Assembly (NCBI GenBank): GCA_022813625.1
Contig: JAKLMB010000017.1
Coordinates: 558,001 to 622,000, forward strand
Direction: 5' to 3'
DNA: 64,000 nt
DNA from: Aaosphaeria pasadenensis
Lineage: Eukaryota; Ascomycota; Dothideomycetes; Pleosporales
Positions within the stretch are counted from its first letter, which is position 1; every line of letters starts with the position of its first letter. Of the stretch, positions 1-10,831 are shown in pieces. The notes beneath the pieces were generated by a model. The model searched no databases and was not told the DNA's origin. It saw only the letters and a program-made list of their open reading frames with translations. A program made the translations under genes and the position numbers.

Positions 1-1444
1 GCTGTGTCTCCACTCACACGACCAGAGTCATAAGAAGCATCTCTCCCTCTCTCGCCAGCTCAGCTACTGCACCATGCCACCCGGTTGCAGTTCTTCCTTT
101 CCGCCTACTTTCGATACCCGATATATTCCTCGTTAATTTTCACTCTCGTCACCCCTAATTGAAGCTGACCTGTACATGGTGGTCAGCACCGCTTACGATC
201 TTATAATGGCCTCCGATTGGAACGGAACTTCTCATTCTTGGTACTATGGTTCATTCTCCTGTCTTATTTGATGTTTCATTTGTTACATGTACGTACTCAA
301 AGCATGGCGCTGGGCGGTGTTGAAAAACAATATCTTTTCCTATTTCTGTACTTTTTCAGGACAAGGGCTCGCTGCTAGTCCTGGCGTTTGTTTGGGAAAA
401 AAAGTCCGACGGGAGACCAAGCCGAAGGCATATTCATAGGTCGGCGCGGCATTGCCATAGCAAGTCATTTTACTGTTCCTTCTTCATTTTCTCTTTTCTT
501 TATTTCGCTCTTTCTTTATCTGGCTTCTGTCACATGCCATACTCAAAGGCGTCCGTGATCCTTGAGGCTGCCTGGGGATTGGGAAAGTAGAATAAGACCT
601 CTTGAAGGCTGCAGGGAGGAGCGCAAAACACAACCAGCTCGTATTGCACAAACAAGTGTTTGAAACTGTACAACCTAATTGAATTCTCATGATGTTGTTC
701 TTATTATCCAATTTGTCTATTACCAGCCGTGTTGGTCACTGCAAGGGGTGGATGAGGATTGACCATTAGCCACCATCAACACAGAATGTTCCTAGCGAGG
801 GCGACCCATCCCCTTCCGCCTCATCTCGTCCCGTCACGGTCTACCTAGATAGGCACGTATCATTACCTTTGAAGACGTCATGTATTTGCCATCATGAGCA
901 TTTTGGTTGTATGCCGGCTCACCCCGATAACAATTCCACCGTAACGCGCGTTTCTCCACGTGTGACCCAATAGTTATTATATATCTCTCTTGGCGCGTCC
1001 CCTACCCTACTCGTCCCCTTCACATTCCAGCATGTAAATCTGTCCACACAACTTTTCCGTCTCCTCCGAACTGAGAAACTCGTAACTTACCTTTAATCAC
1101 TCTATTTGTCAATATTGAAGGGCACTAATGGTCCAGCTCGAATTGCAAAATTCCCTCACTGAATTCATCAATATCAACTTTTGCATCCTCTTGCCCTCGC
1201 CTTGTTGATCTCTTCGCTCTTGCCCATCTGCCCTCTGAATGCAGTCACGACCTCTTCGGGTCGCACGCGACACGCAATACGTCGTAGTTCTGCTTCTTCC
1301 TCTCAGCCGGCATTTACTATTCAACCCCAACCTGAAGCAAACTTTCGGATAGCACACCATCTTCATTTCGCTGTCATAACCTGGCATCTTTGTGACAATT
1401 GAATTTGTCTGTCACATTACCTTTCAGCAGTCCTCTCATACAGA
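1..1444. other. Intergenic/upstream region, no gene seen
   Basis: No open frame here resembles a known protein; the frames present are short and lack coding character. Pyrimidine-rich stretches on the plus strand around 990-1100 and 1180-1260 are the kind often found upstream of fungal start codons and probably belong to the promoter and 5' leader of the EMP70 gene that starts at 1445. Confidence 0.5.
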
Positions 1445-3691
1445 ATGTATACACACATGCGCAGGTTCTTCGCTATCAACTTTCTATTGGTGCTCACGCA
1501 CGCCTTCTACATACCTGGTACGAAGCCTGCATCACCTTGACTTTACTCCAGTTAGGAATACTAATCAAACTTGAAGGGTTCTCAATTAAAAGCTACCACG
1601 ATGGCGAGACAATACCACTATTCGTCAACAAAGTGTACTCCGATCGTAGCGAACTCCAGTATAGATATGCTGATCTACCTTTCGTTTGTCCCCCCACCGG
1701 TCGAGTTCATACAGGGCGTTTTACGAGCGGTGCCAGTATATCGTTAAACTTAGGAGAGGTCCTCCGTGGTGATCGGATAACGGTATCCGATTATGAGCTG
1801 GTCATGGGCAACGACGAGGAGGCACTTTTCCTTTGCAGCCGTACTATGGATGCCGCGGGCATCAGGAAAACCAAAGAATTGATCCGGGATGGCTACTTGG
1901 CAGAGTGGATTGTGGACAACCTACCCGGTGCTACCAGTTATCAAACGACAGATAAGACTCGTAAATACTACGCTGCAGGATTCAAGATCGGCGAGGAGGT
2001 GGCTTCGAAGGAGAGCGAGGATCCTCAGTACTTCCTGAATAATCACGTCACGCTCGTCATTCGCTTTCATCGCGCACCTGGCCGGGACGGCCGACATGGG
2101 AAGAAAGTCATCGTGGGGTTCGAGGTGTTTCCGAAGAGCATTGAGGCAGACCACCGAAAAGCTAATGGACTTCCTGAAGATATTTCAAATGTCGCCCAAG
2201 GAATGAGTCTTAGCAGTCAATCTCACGACCAGGGCTCGGATAATGCGACGCTGACTATTTCTTTCACTTATTCGATCTACTTTCGCGAAGAAGATAGGTT
2301 AGAATGGCAAAATAGGTGGAGTATGTACTTCGTTGCCCAGGATGACAGTTCCAACATACATTGGCTTGCAATCATCAACTCGCTTGTCATCGCCGGACTT
2401 TTAACTACAGTGGTTGCAGTTATCGTGGCCCAAACTCTGCACAAAAATATCAAGGCAGGAACAGATGGCGATAAACTGAGAAGCAACATTGATCAAAGGG
2501 CCAAATCGCCTAGTCTTGAAAAGGGTGGGCTTCTCGAGCAACTTAGCGATGCTGAAATCATCGGAGATGCATCACCCGACGATGTAGTAGATGATGACGC
2601 CTCTGGTTGGAAGCTACTTCACGGCGATGTGTTTCGCCCTCCACAACATGGCGGCCTGCTCGCTCCCTTGGTGGGTTCAGGAATCCAACTTGTACTCGTG
2701 GCTCTCGGCCTTCTTATACTGAGCGCTCTTGGCTTGCTCAATCCCAGTTTCCGCGGCGGATATGTGAGCGTCGGCATAGGTCTCTTCGTTGCTGCGGGCC
2801 TCGTTTCTGGTTACACCTCTGCTAGAGTTTGCAAGACTTTTGGGGGACAAGTATGGCAGAAAAATGTCTTTGTGACTGCCACTCTTGTTCCGGGATTACT
2901 CTTTGCAACCACTTTCTGCTTGAACCTCTTTGTGTGGGTTCAAGCCTCAAGTAACGCCATACCGTTTACCACCCTTATTTTGCTCGTCTGTTTATGGCTT
3001 TTCATACAGGTTCCACTTGTGTATGTGGGAGGCTGGTATGGGTACACGGTTGCCGGAACATGGACTCACCCTATCAAAACCAATTCAATTCCCCGACAGA
3101 TCCCTCCCCAGCCTTGGTTTATTAGGAACATGCAGGCTATTCTTCTCGGAGGATTCATACCATTCGCGGTGATATTCATCGAACTGATGTTCGTATTCAA
3201 GAATTTATGGCAGGACAAGAGCGGCTACTACTATGTCTTCGGCTTTCTTAGCCTCATATCAATCATCCTACTTGTTACGGTCATCGAGGTTGCAATTGTC
3301 GCTACTTATGTGCGGCTTTGCTCCGAGGTAAGACTGCATCCGAATTCGTGTATGTACATCACCACTTACTATATTTCTAGAATCATCAATGGTGGTGGCA
3401 TTCGTTCATGGTTGGCGGCAGTAGCTCTCTATGGATATTTACGTACCTGGCATGGTACTACTTCGCGAAATTACACATCACAGGCTTTGTGTCCAGTCTT
3501 CTCTTCTTTTGTTACGGATTTCTCGCCTGTGCTGTCTACGGATTGCTCACTGGAACTGTGGGCTTTCTTGCTGCATATATATTTGTACAGAATATGTACG
3601 CGTAAGTGTTCGAACATGATTTACAAACATTCGCCTTCTTCCTATACAAGCAGCTGACACAGCATCACCCAGTGCTATAAAAGTGGATTGA
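1445..3691 (+). CDS. EMP70: EMP70/TM9SF family (nonaspanin) endomembrane protein
   Basis: The spliced product is 687 aa and belongs to the nine-transmembrane EMP70/TM9SF family of Golgi/endosome proteins. Exons are 1445-1517, 1577-3327, 3381-3601 and 3673-3691; all junctions keep frame. Residues 1-22 form a signal peptide, followed by FYIPG, the family start of the lumenal domain, then HDGETIPLFVNK. The lumenal domain runs to about residue 300 and a TM helix follows (near 2370-2440). A charged cytosolic loop precedes the block of eight C-terminal TM helices, which includes the conserved NHQWWWHSF segment created by the second splice. The 19-nt last exon adds AIKVD, a KxD-type C-terminus that in this family binds COPI and holds the protein in the Golgi. 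The second in-frame Met (1457) is an alternative start. Family assignment is secure; no closer paralogue name can be given. Confidence 0.9.
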
Positions 3692-4613
3692 TGCTTGCGC
3701 AGCGTCGACTCCTTTCAGCTTCTTCAGACAACGACATTACGGAAACTTTCAGAAACTCACAATGAACAGTCTAGAGCTTTATTAGCTAAGCCTCCACCGT
3801 TGGCGTACACGCACTCTACAACTACATGTCCCGTACAACACCGGTACACTTTTTCATAGATGTAGACACCGAAATGGCATAGCACATTTAGATACATTGA
3901 AGAATGTTTCTTCTATTGCGTTCTTTTGAAGATCGCTGTAGAGTTGCGAAAATGAGAACCCCACAGTTTGAATTATTGAAGGCGAATGACTTTTCCCGGA
4001 GCCATACATCCTGGATCCAATCTGAAAGTCCTACCCTGGTACATGCACCCCGCTGCCGCTAGCCTGACCTCGCGTACGTTTCGTCATTAACAGCCTCATC
4101 CATATTGTTTTGCTATATCAACGTCTGTTATGACAAGTGACCGGCAATTTACGGGACTCGCGAGCCGACTTTCCTAGAACTTGATATGAAACGAAATTTG
4201 AAAACCCCTCTCATCATCTCCTAAAGTAACAAGCATTGATACACTGCGCCATATTTTACTACACTAATGCCGAGACAAGTTTTTTGGTTCCACAGGTACC
4301 TCATGACTACGATACGCCCACCAATGGAAATGCGTGACGAGTATTACTGCATCCCGTTGGAGATGGCGAGGTTCTCACGCAGGGGCTAGAGAGTTGCCAT
4401 GTACCGGGTATCCAGGTCTCTTGGAAAATCGAATAAATTGCGACTGGCGTACGATGTCGCACCACCCTATATGAAATTTTGTGGGGAAATGAAGTTAGTA
4501 TTTGCATCGATGCCCAAAGAACGATATAACATGGAGTGTTTTCTCCTCAACTACCTGTCTGTTGTCGCCATCTCACAACATTGTAGTCACGATATTATCA
4601 CATAGTCGCAAAC
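3692..4613. other. Intergenic region, 3' flank of EMP70 and promoter of GH45 gene
   Basis: No gene is recognised. The frames at 4399-4693 are short and overlap the signal-peptide exon of the next gene in other frames. The segment should contain the EMP70 terminator and the endoglucanase promoter, but I cannot point to a specific regulatory site. Confidence 0.5.
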
Positions 4614-5446
4614 ATGCTCGTGTCACTCAAGCAGATTGCTCTTCTAGCCTTGGTTACTGGCTACGCTTCGGTCGAAGCGCAGAAGACCGGTAAGACGACT
4701 CGATACTGGGACTGCTGCAAGGGTTCGTGCGGATGGAGTGGCAAGGCTTCAGTCAACCAGCCCATCCAGAGCTGCGACAAGTCAGACAACCCATTGGCCG
4801 ACATGGCCGCCAGGAACGGCTGTGAGAACGGTGGCACTGCGTACATGTGCTCGAACCAGAGCCCATGGGCCGTATCGGCAGATACGTCGTATGGTTTTGC
4901 GGCAGTCAAGTTGGCTGGCGGCAACGAGGGCACTTGGTGCTGTGCCTGTTACAAGTAAATTCCCTCCTCATCCATCTATAAATCACCCAAGAACCAGTTC
5001 TAACGCCTCCCAGATTGACCTTCACATCCGGACCCGCAAAGGGCAAGACGCACATCGTGCAAGCCACGAACACCGGCGGCGACCTCGGCAACAACCACTT
5101 CGACCTCGCCATGCCAGGCGGCGGCGTCGGCCTCTTCAACGCCTGCACGAACCAGTACGGTGCTCCCCCCAACGGCTGGGGCAAGCAATACGGCGGCATC
5201 TCCTCGCGCTCCGAGTGCGACGCCTTCCCCCAGAAGCTCAAGGCCGGCTGCTACTGGCGCTTCGACTTCTTCGCAAACTCCGACAACCCGGACGTCAGCT
5301 TCGAGGAGGTTACCTGCCCCAAGCAGCTCACGGATAAGAGCAGGTGCATCAGGAACGGGCAGACGCCCACGCAGGGCATCGATGGGACGTACACTGCTGC
5401 GGCAACGGCAGCGCCCAAGCCCAGGAGCTATGGAAGTGCGAAGTAA
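4614..5446 (+). CDS. Secreted endo-beta-1,4-glucanase, glycoside hydrolase family 45
   Basis: The spliced product is 257 aa. Exons are 4614-4954 and 5014-5446; the 59-nt intron is closed by a cag acceptor and restores Lys114. Residues 1-22 are a signal peptide. The mature enzyme begins near TTRYWDCC, the GH45 signature, where Asp33 is the expected catalytic base; NNHFDLAMPGGGVG carries Asp144, the expected catalytic acid. Cysteine-rich pairs typical of the family are present. It hydrolyses internal beta-1,4 bonds of cellulose by inversion and would act outside the cell. There is no CBM1 cellulose-binding module or Ser/Thr linker; only a short Ala/Lys-rich tail follows the catalytic domain, so it is a single-domain form. 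Exon 2 is strongly GC-rich at third positions compared with the flanks, as expected for a highly expressed secreted enzyme. Confidence 0.93.
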
Positions 5447-6022
5447 ATAGATCAATAGTTGCGATTTCGTGGTTTGGTTGGTTTCTCATGGTTTCTTACA
5501 AGGATTCCAGACAGAAGTTGTAAATATCAATAGCACAAAAAACGGCTTTGAAGCTGCTTCCAGGCTTCATTGTGGCAAATCTCAGAAACCGATATTCTAT
5601 TGTTTTTTTGCGCCCCCAAATATTGGAATCAAGCCCATATGAAAGGATAGTACCTTATGAGATTTGGAGCAAAATGCTCATACTTTCAAGACTATGAATA
5701 TGGAAGGTTGGGGAGAATCAAAATCGATAGTTGAAGTTGTATGGCAGTGCAGTATATAGACACTGCTTCCACATTCATTTAACGCAGCGGAAGAAAATAA
5801 GCCATAGGCACATAAATGACAAGTTTTTTTGTCACATCACAGTCGATCAATCCAACGAAACTCCGTATATTCACCTACCTCTGGGAACGATGCACTATTC
5901 CCAAATAGGTTAGTCCTTAATGACTTCGGAAGGCGTCCTGAGCCTCCCAGACGCGCCACTTGCGCACTTTCACGAAAGCATCACGTCGCAACTCTCATTG
6001 CACCGCACAACTGGGCCCGAAC
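5447..6022. other. Intergenic region, no gene seen
   Basis: AT-rich 3' flank of the endoglucanase gene, with several T and A runs (5530-5660), followed by the promoter of the Clr5-domain gene. The two short frames at 5731-6101 have no recognisable similarity, and one overlaps exon 1 of the next gene out of frame. Confidence 0.5.
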
Positions 6023-8142
6023 ATGGTGTATAATTGGGATGGCAAAGAAGCCGACTGCTTCAGGTTGTACGTCGAGGAGAAGAAGAGCATGGACGAGGTG
6101 ATTGAGTTCTGGGAACAACGGAATTTCACGCCAAGGTGAGTTGCTTCTGCACAAGCGGGGTGTACGGAGCACCGTAGAAATTATGCGCGCTCCAGCCTAT
6201 CGCATGTGTAGCTCCCAGATGCTCTCCAGAATGGATTGCATAGTATGGTACGATCAATGCTAACACCGTTAACAAAGCAAACGAGCCTTTCAGACTCAGT
6301 TCAAAGTGAGTCCACCGGCCTGGTCGTCCACGACGAAAGAAACGTTAAACTAAACATGCATTACAGCGATGGAACTTCCCAAGCAAACAGAACCTTGCGC
6401 TGAAGAACTCGGCCCTGATCGACCGAGTCAAGGATCTATGGGAGGCCAACACCACGCAGAAAGAAATGCTGAGCACGATGCAGAACGAGGGATTCAGCAT
6501 CAACGACCGTGAGCTTACCAGGCTGAGGCTAAAGTATGGTTGGATGCTCCGAGACAACACCTCGCGGATTCTCAAAAGCAAACACAAAGGTGCATCGGCC
6601 GACCAGAACCATGCGAATGCTAGGATCGGTAGCGCCGAAAATGGCGACGATGCGAGACATTCTGATGCAGATTCAACCCCCAAAGCGGGGCAGGAGAATC
6701 CTGCCCATGGGCAGGAATCTAGTGAAGTGTCACCAGAAGGCGCGTTGCACAGCACGATCGCTGAACCGGAACCCGCACCACTGGATCCTGAAGAAGCCCT
6801 TCGAAGGCAAGCAAGACGCCAGCAGCTTCAAGCAGAAAGCGCAGAGAAATGGTCGAATCGCAAACGGCGCCGGCGAACAAGAGGATGGGCCAATCTACCA
6901 GCAGATGCTCCAGGTGAACCCCCGAGGTTCCCCTCAGAAACGACCATCGATGAAAGCAAAGCCTACCTTGGGTTGACTAACGAGTTGTATCGCCAGATTA
7001 GAGACCAGTTCCAGGCATTGTGTATGGAAGAGGGTATCTATAAGAAAACCATTGCCGGGCCTGAGAAATGGGGTCGTGTTAAGGATCGCTTGATTCGTGA
7101 GAATGCTCATTTGGCCAGCACCTTTCACAACGATGCCGGAAGCAGACAGCAAGATGGCTCGATGCAGGGTACGGGCAACTTCAAGGCCCTGTCTCTCGAT
7201 GTTATCTGCATGGATGTTACAAAACGTATGCGGACGTTCGACTCTAGAATGGGGATTCCAGAGGCCAAAACCATCCTCGGCCTCAATCCCGAGGAGACTC
7301 GACAGATCAGGAAAGCATTCCAAGACAAGTTGAGAAATGACCACTTCACCAACAAGTTCGAAGCTGGTGAGCAGCACTGGGAAGACCTGAAGCAAGCTTG
7401 GGTCCAAGACTCTCCCATTTTAAGAGATGCACTCAGTCCAGGACCAGCCGACGCAAAGCATGCCGAAAAGGTCAAAGCAGTGGAGGTCTTAGCAAGGGAT
7501 GTGATGAAGCGCTTCCGTGATTTCAAACAAAGGAAAGATCCTTCACTGAAGAGCCAGTTACCCTCTGGCCCCGGCCCTGGTCCTGCAAAACCTTCGATGG
7601 TCCCACCCTTATCCTCAAGACGTTTCCGTCCGACTGAAACCGCCGACAATAATGATCAGGCCGATGCTGGATTGTCTACATTGTCCGATGCATCTGCACT
7701 TCAGATCGATCCCTCCCTCTTACTTGCTGCTAGCAATCCCTCGCTGATGGCCAACGCCGATGCATCAAACCCGACCAATGCCCCTCCAAATCAAAATCAG
7801 TACTTGCTCTCCTCACAGTTCTATGGCGGTGTACCTTTGCCAATCTACTTTCGACTACATCCGCATTCGACTACTAGCATGCCTGGGAAGATGATCTGGC
7901 TAGGAATCTTGCAGGCTGCAACAGTGCCGGAGGTTCGGACGCTCGCCATGCGAGAGCATCCAGGCACCGTTGTGATGAAGATCGAAGGACTGATCGTGCA
8001 CAAAGCGCCTGGGCAAGCTGATAGAGAGACCTTGATCACGATAGATGACGATGATGAGCTGATTGCGTATCTGCAACACGTCGCTGGTGGTAAAGCTACA
8101 TTTGTGGTACTCCTTGGGATGGGACAGACGGGTTACGTGTGA
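6023..8142 (+). CDS. Clr5-domain protein with two tandem helical repeats and a C-terminal globular domain
   Basis: The spliced product is 638 aa. Exons are 6023-6135, 6278-6305 (28-nt microexon) and 6367-8142. Splicing assembles a Clr5 domain: residues 2-60 show the pattern W-x(n)-LYVEEKKSMDEVIEFWE, GF-like NFTPSKRAFQTQFKRWNFPSK. A second degenerate half follows (LWEANTTQKEMLSTMQNEGFSIN with RLRLKYGW). Residues about 95-240 are low-complexity and basic (RKRRRRTR), a likely nuclear signal. Residues 242-343 and 344-440 are two diverged copies of one helical unit (AYLGL...RQIRDQFQ and TILGL...RQIRKAFQ, each ending with VTKRMR or VMKRFR). After a linker, residues about 525-638 form a compact domain ending in acidic IDDDDELIAYL and a hydrophobic strand, reminiscent of a ubiquitin/PB1-type fold (inference). 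Clr5 proteins are named for a fission-yeast silencing factor; a role in DNA binding or chromatin is likely but unproven. It lies 444 bp upstream of the L-rhamnose dehydrogenase gene. Confidence 0.82.
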
Positions 8143-8586
8143 GATGTAGAAATATCCAGTACCAGGAGGTACCTGTATGATAGGGAACGCAACTTAAAGA
8201 ATCCTACACCATCCTGTATCCCAAATGAATGATTGTAGCTCGAACTGCAATCGCAGAATTATGTGAAGTCCTTCGAGAACAGCAATATTAATACGGCGGA
8301 TACGGTACGACATGTGGGATAGCCCGTCGGTGTGTGTTAACCCGAGGCCTAGACCCTAACCCACGTCAGGGTCTGTCTTTCATCGCTCCATTGCACCTCC
8401 GAATGCCCCGCCGGCAGACGCGAATATAGACAATATGCCGTTGACAGAGGGGCCCCGTGTCGCTACAAAAATTTCATCATATAAGTGACCGTCTGCCTAT
8501 ACGCGGGCTCCATCTCTTGCCTGTCTGAATCTGTCTGTCCTACGTTCCTTTGTTCTCCCTACACACCAACGGACCCATTCCGCACC
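8143..8586. other. Intergenic region with lraA promoter
   Basis: Contains the 3' flank of the Clr5 gene and the promoter of the rhamnose dehydrogenase gene. One match to the fungal carbon-repression consensus CYCCRS lies at 8406-8411 (ccccgc). A single 6-bp match is expected by chance, so I give it little weight. Confidence 0.35.
8480..8485 (+). promoter_or_regulatory. TATA-like element upstream of lraA
   Basis: TATAAG lies about 100 bp before the ATG at 8587, a reasonable distance for a fungal TATA box. It is followed by a pyrimidine-rich leader (8515-8580). Support is position and sequence only. Confidence 0.3.
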
Positions 8587-9465
8587 ATGGCTTCCCCAAA
8601 GCTCCTACAAGGCAAGATCATGGCCATAACAGGCGGCGTCACTGGCATTGGCAAAGCGATCGTACTGGGATACATTTCCCACGGAGCCAACGTCGCCGTG
8701 AATCACCTGGGAGACCCAAGGTCAAGCGAGCAATATCAGGCGCTACTTGCAGAGGCCGGGAACGACATCGGAAGCAAGGACGAAGCTGCGGCGAGACTTC
8801 TCGAGGTCCCAGGAGACGTTTCCGACCCAGAGACCGGCAAAAAGCTCGTCCAGGGCGCGGTATCGCGATGGGGGAAGCTGGATGTTTTCGTTAGCAATGC
8901 GGGGATTTGCGAATTTAAGGATTTCTTAGAGTACGCCTTGATACATTCATTCCACCTACACACGAAACCGCATTTTTGCTAACAGTTCGACTCGTGCTAT
9001 AGTATCACTCCTCAGCTCTGGTCCTCAACCGTAAACACCAACCTCACAGGAGCATTCAACACGATCCACGCCGCCGCCACGCAGATGTCCGCCCAGAGCC
9101 CCCCGGGCGGCTCCATCATCGGCATATCCTCCATCTCCGCGCTCGTCGGCGGCTCGCAGCAAGCCCACTACACGCCCACGAAGGCGGGTGTCCTATCGCT
9201 CATCCAGTCTTGCGCGTGTGCGTTGGGACAGTACAACATCAGGTGCAACGCGCTCCTCCCCGGAACGATCAAGACGCAGTTGAACGAGAAGGATCTGGAC
9301 GATGATGAGAAGAGGAAATACATGGAGGGCAGGATACCACTGGGTAGGACGGGCGTGACGAAGGATTTGGCGGGCCCGGCGGTGTTTTTGGGGAGCGAGT
9401 TGAGTGAATACGTCACCGGGGCACAGCTGTTGGTTGATGGTGGATTGTTTGTTAATCTGCAATAA
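8587..9465 (+). CDS. lraA: L-rhamnose-1-dehydrogenase (NAD(P)+), short-chain dehydrogenase
   Basis: The spliced product is 268 aa. Exons are 8587-8930 and 9003-9465, joined at Asp115 (FLDITPQLW). It is a classical SDR: TGGVTGIG at residues 15-22 binds the nucleotide, NAG lies at the end of beta-4, and Ser158, Tyr171 and Lys175 form the catalytic set (YTPTK). The enzyme oxidises L-rhamnose to L-rhamnono-lactone, the first step of the non-phosphorylated fungal L-rhamnose route. The call rests on family-specific blocks I recognise from yeast LRA1: VAVNHLG after beta-2, SIIGISSISALVGG, the stretch from RKYMEGRIPLGR, and a C-terminus in QLLVDGGLFVNLQ. It is supported by the neighbour, a lactonase-type amidohydrolase convergent with it 180 bp away. 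An upstream in-frame extension to 8485 has no ATG context advantage, so I take 8587. A different sugar dehydrogenase specificity is possible. Confidence 0.85.
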
Positions 9466-9644
9466 GTAAACAAAAGAAAAATGAGAAATATATAAGTTTT
9501 GCAAGCGAATTCATAATAAAATATGTTGCAAATGTTTCGGCCTAGACGCAAGTCTTGTGCTTAAAGCCATGGAATGCTTCTTACGCTTCAACATGTCTTC
9601 GTACAGAACTCGAATTATTATTGTTTTCGAATTGATACTGGAAA

Positions 9645-10831
9645 TCATATCTCAATACCATACGCCTCACAACCCGCCCGCCACCAAATATCATCCCCGT
9701 TCTCCTCCGCAAACGCAGCCACAAGCTCCCTCCACAGTCCCCAATTCTCTTCCCCGTTCGGCCCTCCGACATTGCACACTGGCCAGTCGGATCCGAACAT
9801 AAACCTCCCTGTGCCGAACTGGTCGAATATATGTGCTATGAACGGCCCCAGACTTTCTTTCAGAGCGGAGATAGACGACGGCGTAGGTGACGGCGCGAAC
9901 TCGTTGAACGCCCCCGAGAATTTCATGTACACCGCGGGCTGTGTAGCAGAGTGGGTGAGTAGGGATTTCCACAATCGGAAGTCTGGCCATGCGGAGCTGG
10001 GGGTGGAGGATAGATTTGGTTTGCAGAGATGATCTGTTGACATTCCATCCGATTAGTTATCAACTGTTCTCTTTTTCGAAACTGGCAGCAGAGATGGAGA
10101 AACAACTCACTTAAAACAAAAGCAACATTCCCCGCCTCATCAACTGCCTCCATCCCTCGAATCTTATCAATCATACCCGCTGCCACGTCAAGTTGCCATA
10201 TCCCTCCTCCATGCGTATCAACCCCGACATCAAACGCCCACCCCTGTCCCCCTCTCCCTCGCCGTAGGGAGAGCAAATTCGTAGCCCACCGCTGACTCTC
10301 CACCAACGCCCTCATCTCCCCCTCGTCCTTGATGCCCTGCAGCAAGTACCGAAACCCCACAACCTTCGCCCACAACCTCGGGCCCGCTACCTCCTCCGCA
10401 ACACTCAAATACAAATCAAACAGCCGTGGTTCGAGGTGGAAAGGCGCCCAAATGACACAGCCCTTCATGCGTTCCGCATCCACAGCTTCGAAGCCATCGC
10501 CCTCGTCTGGAGCACCCTCGACTATCCGTCTCAGAAACTCGAGCTCCGCCAGGGGTTCCTTCGCCCAAGCGACCAGCGCGTTTCTTAGCTCGGACTCCGG
10601 GGCTTCGGTGGGCACGTCTGGGGCGAAGGTCGGGAGGTAGCGGTCTGTTTCTACGTATATGAAACCAGAGGGTTGGAGCTCGGGGGGAGAGGTGGAGCGT
10701 GTGGTGGAGAGGTAGTCTGATATGCCGTGGCGTTTGGAGAGGAAGTGACCTGGTTGCATCCAGCCGTGGTTCTTGGAGGTTGTGGCGGTCGAGGGCCAGA
10801 GGTGGATGTGTGTGTCGAGGATTTTGGACAT
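9645..10831 (-). CDS. lraB: L-rhamnono-gamma-lactonase, amidohydrolase-2 family
   Basis: The spliced product is 369 aa. Exons on the minus strand are 10831-10111 and 10033-9645; the 77-nt intron joins FVL to NHLCKPN. The N-terminus LDTHIHLW carries the His8-x-His10 metal ligands of the amidohydrolase fold; other family blocks are YVETDR, KVVGFRYLLQG, FDVGVD, NHLCKP, and FGSDWPVCNVGG with the metal-binding Asp near the end. The length matches COG3618-type lactonases. In the fungal L-rhamnose pathway this family opens L-rhamnono-1,4-lactone to L-rhamnonate, the step following the dehydrogenase encoded tail-to-tail next door. Dehydratase and aldolase genes for the later steps are not in this window. 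A related aldono-lactone or 2-pyrone-4,6-dicarboxylate-type substrate cannot be excluded, but the pairing favours rhamnonolactone. Confidence 0.82.
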
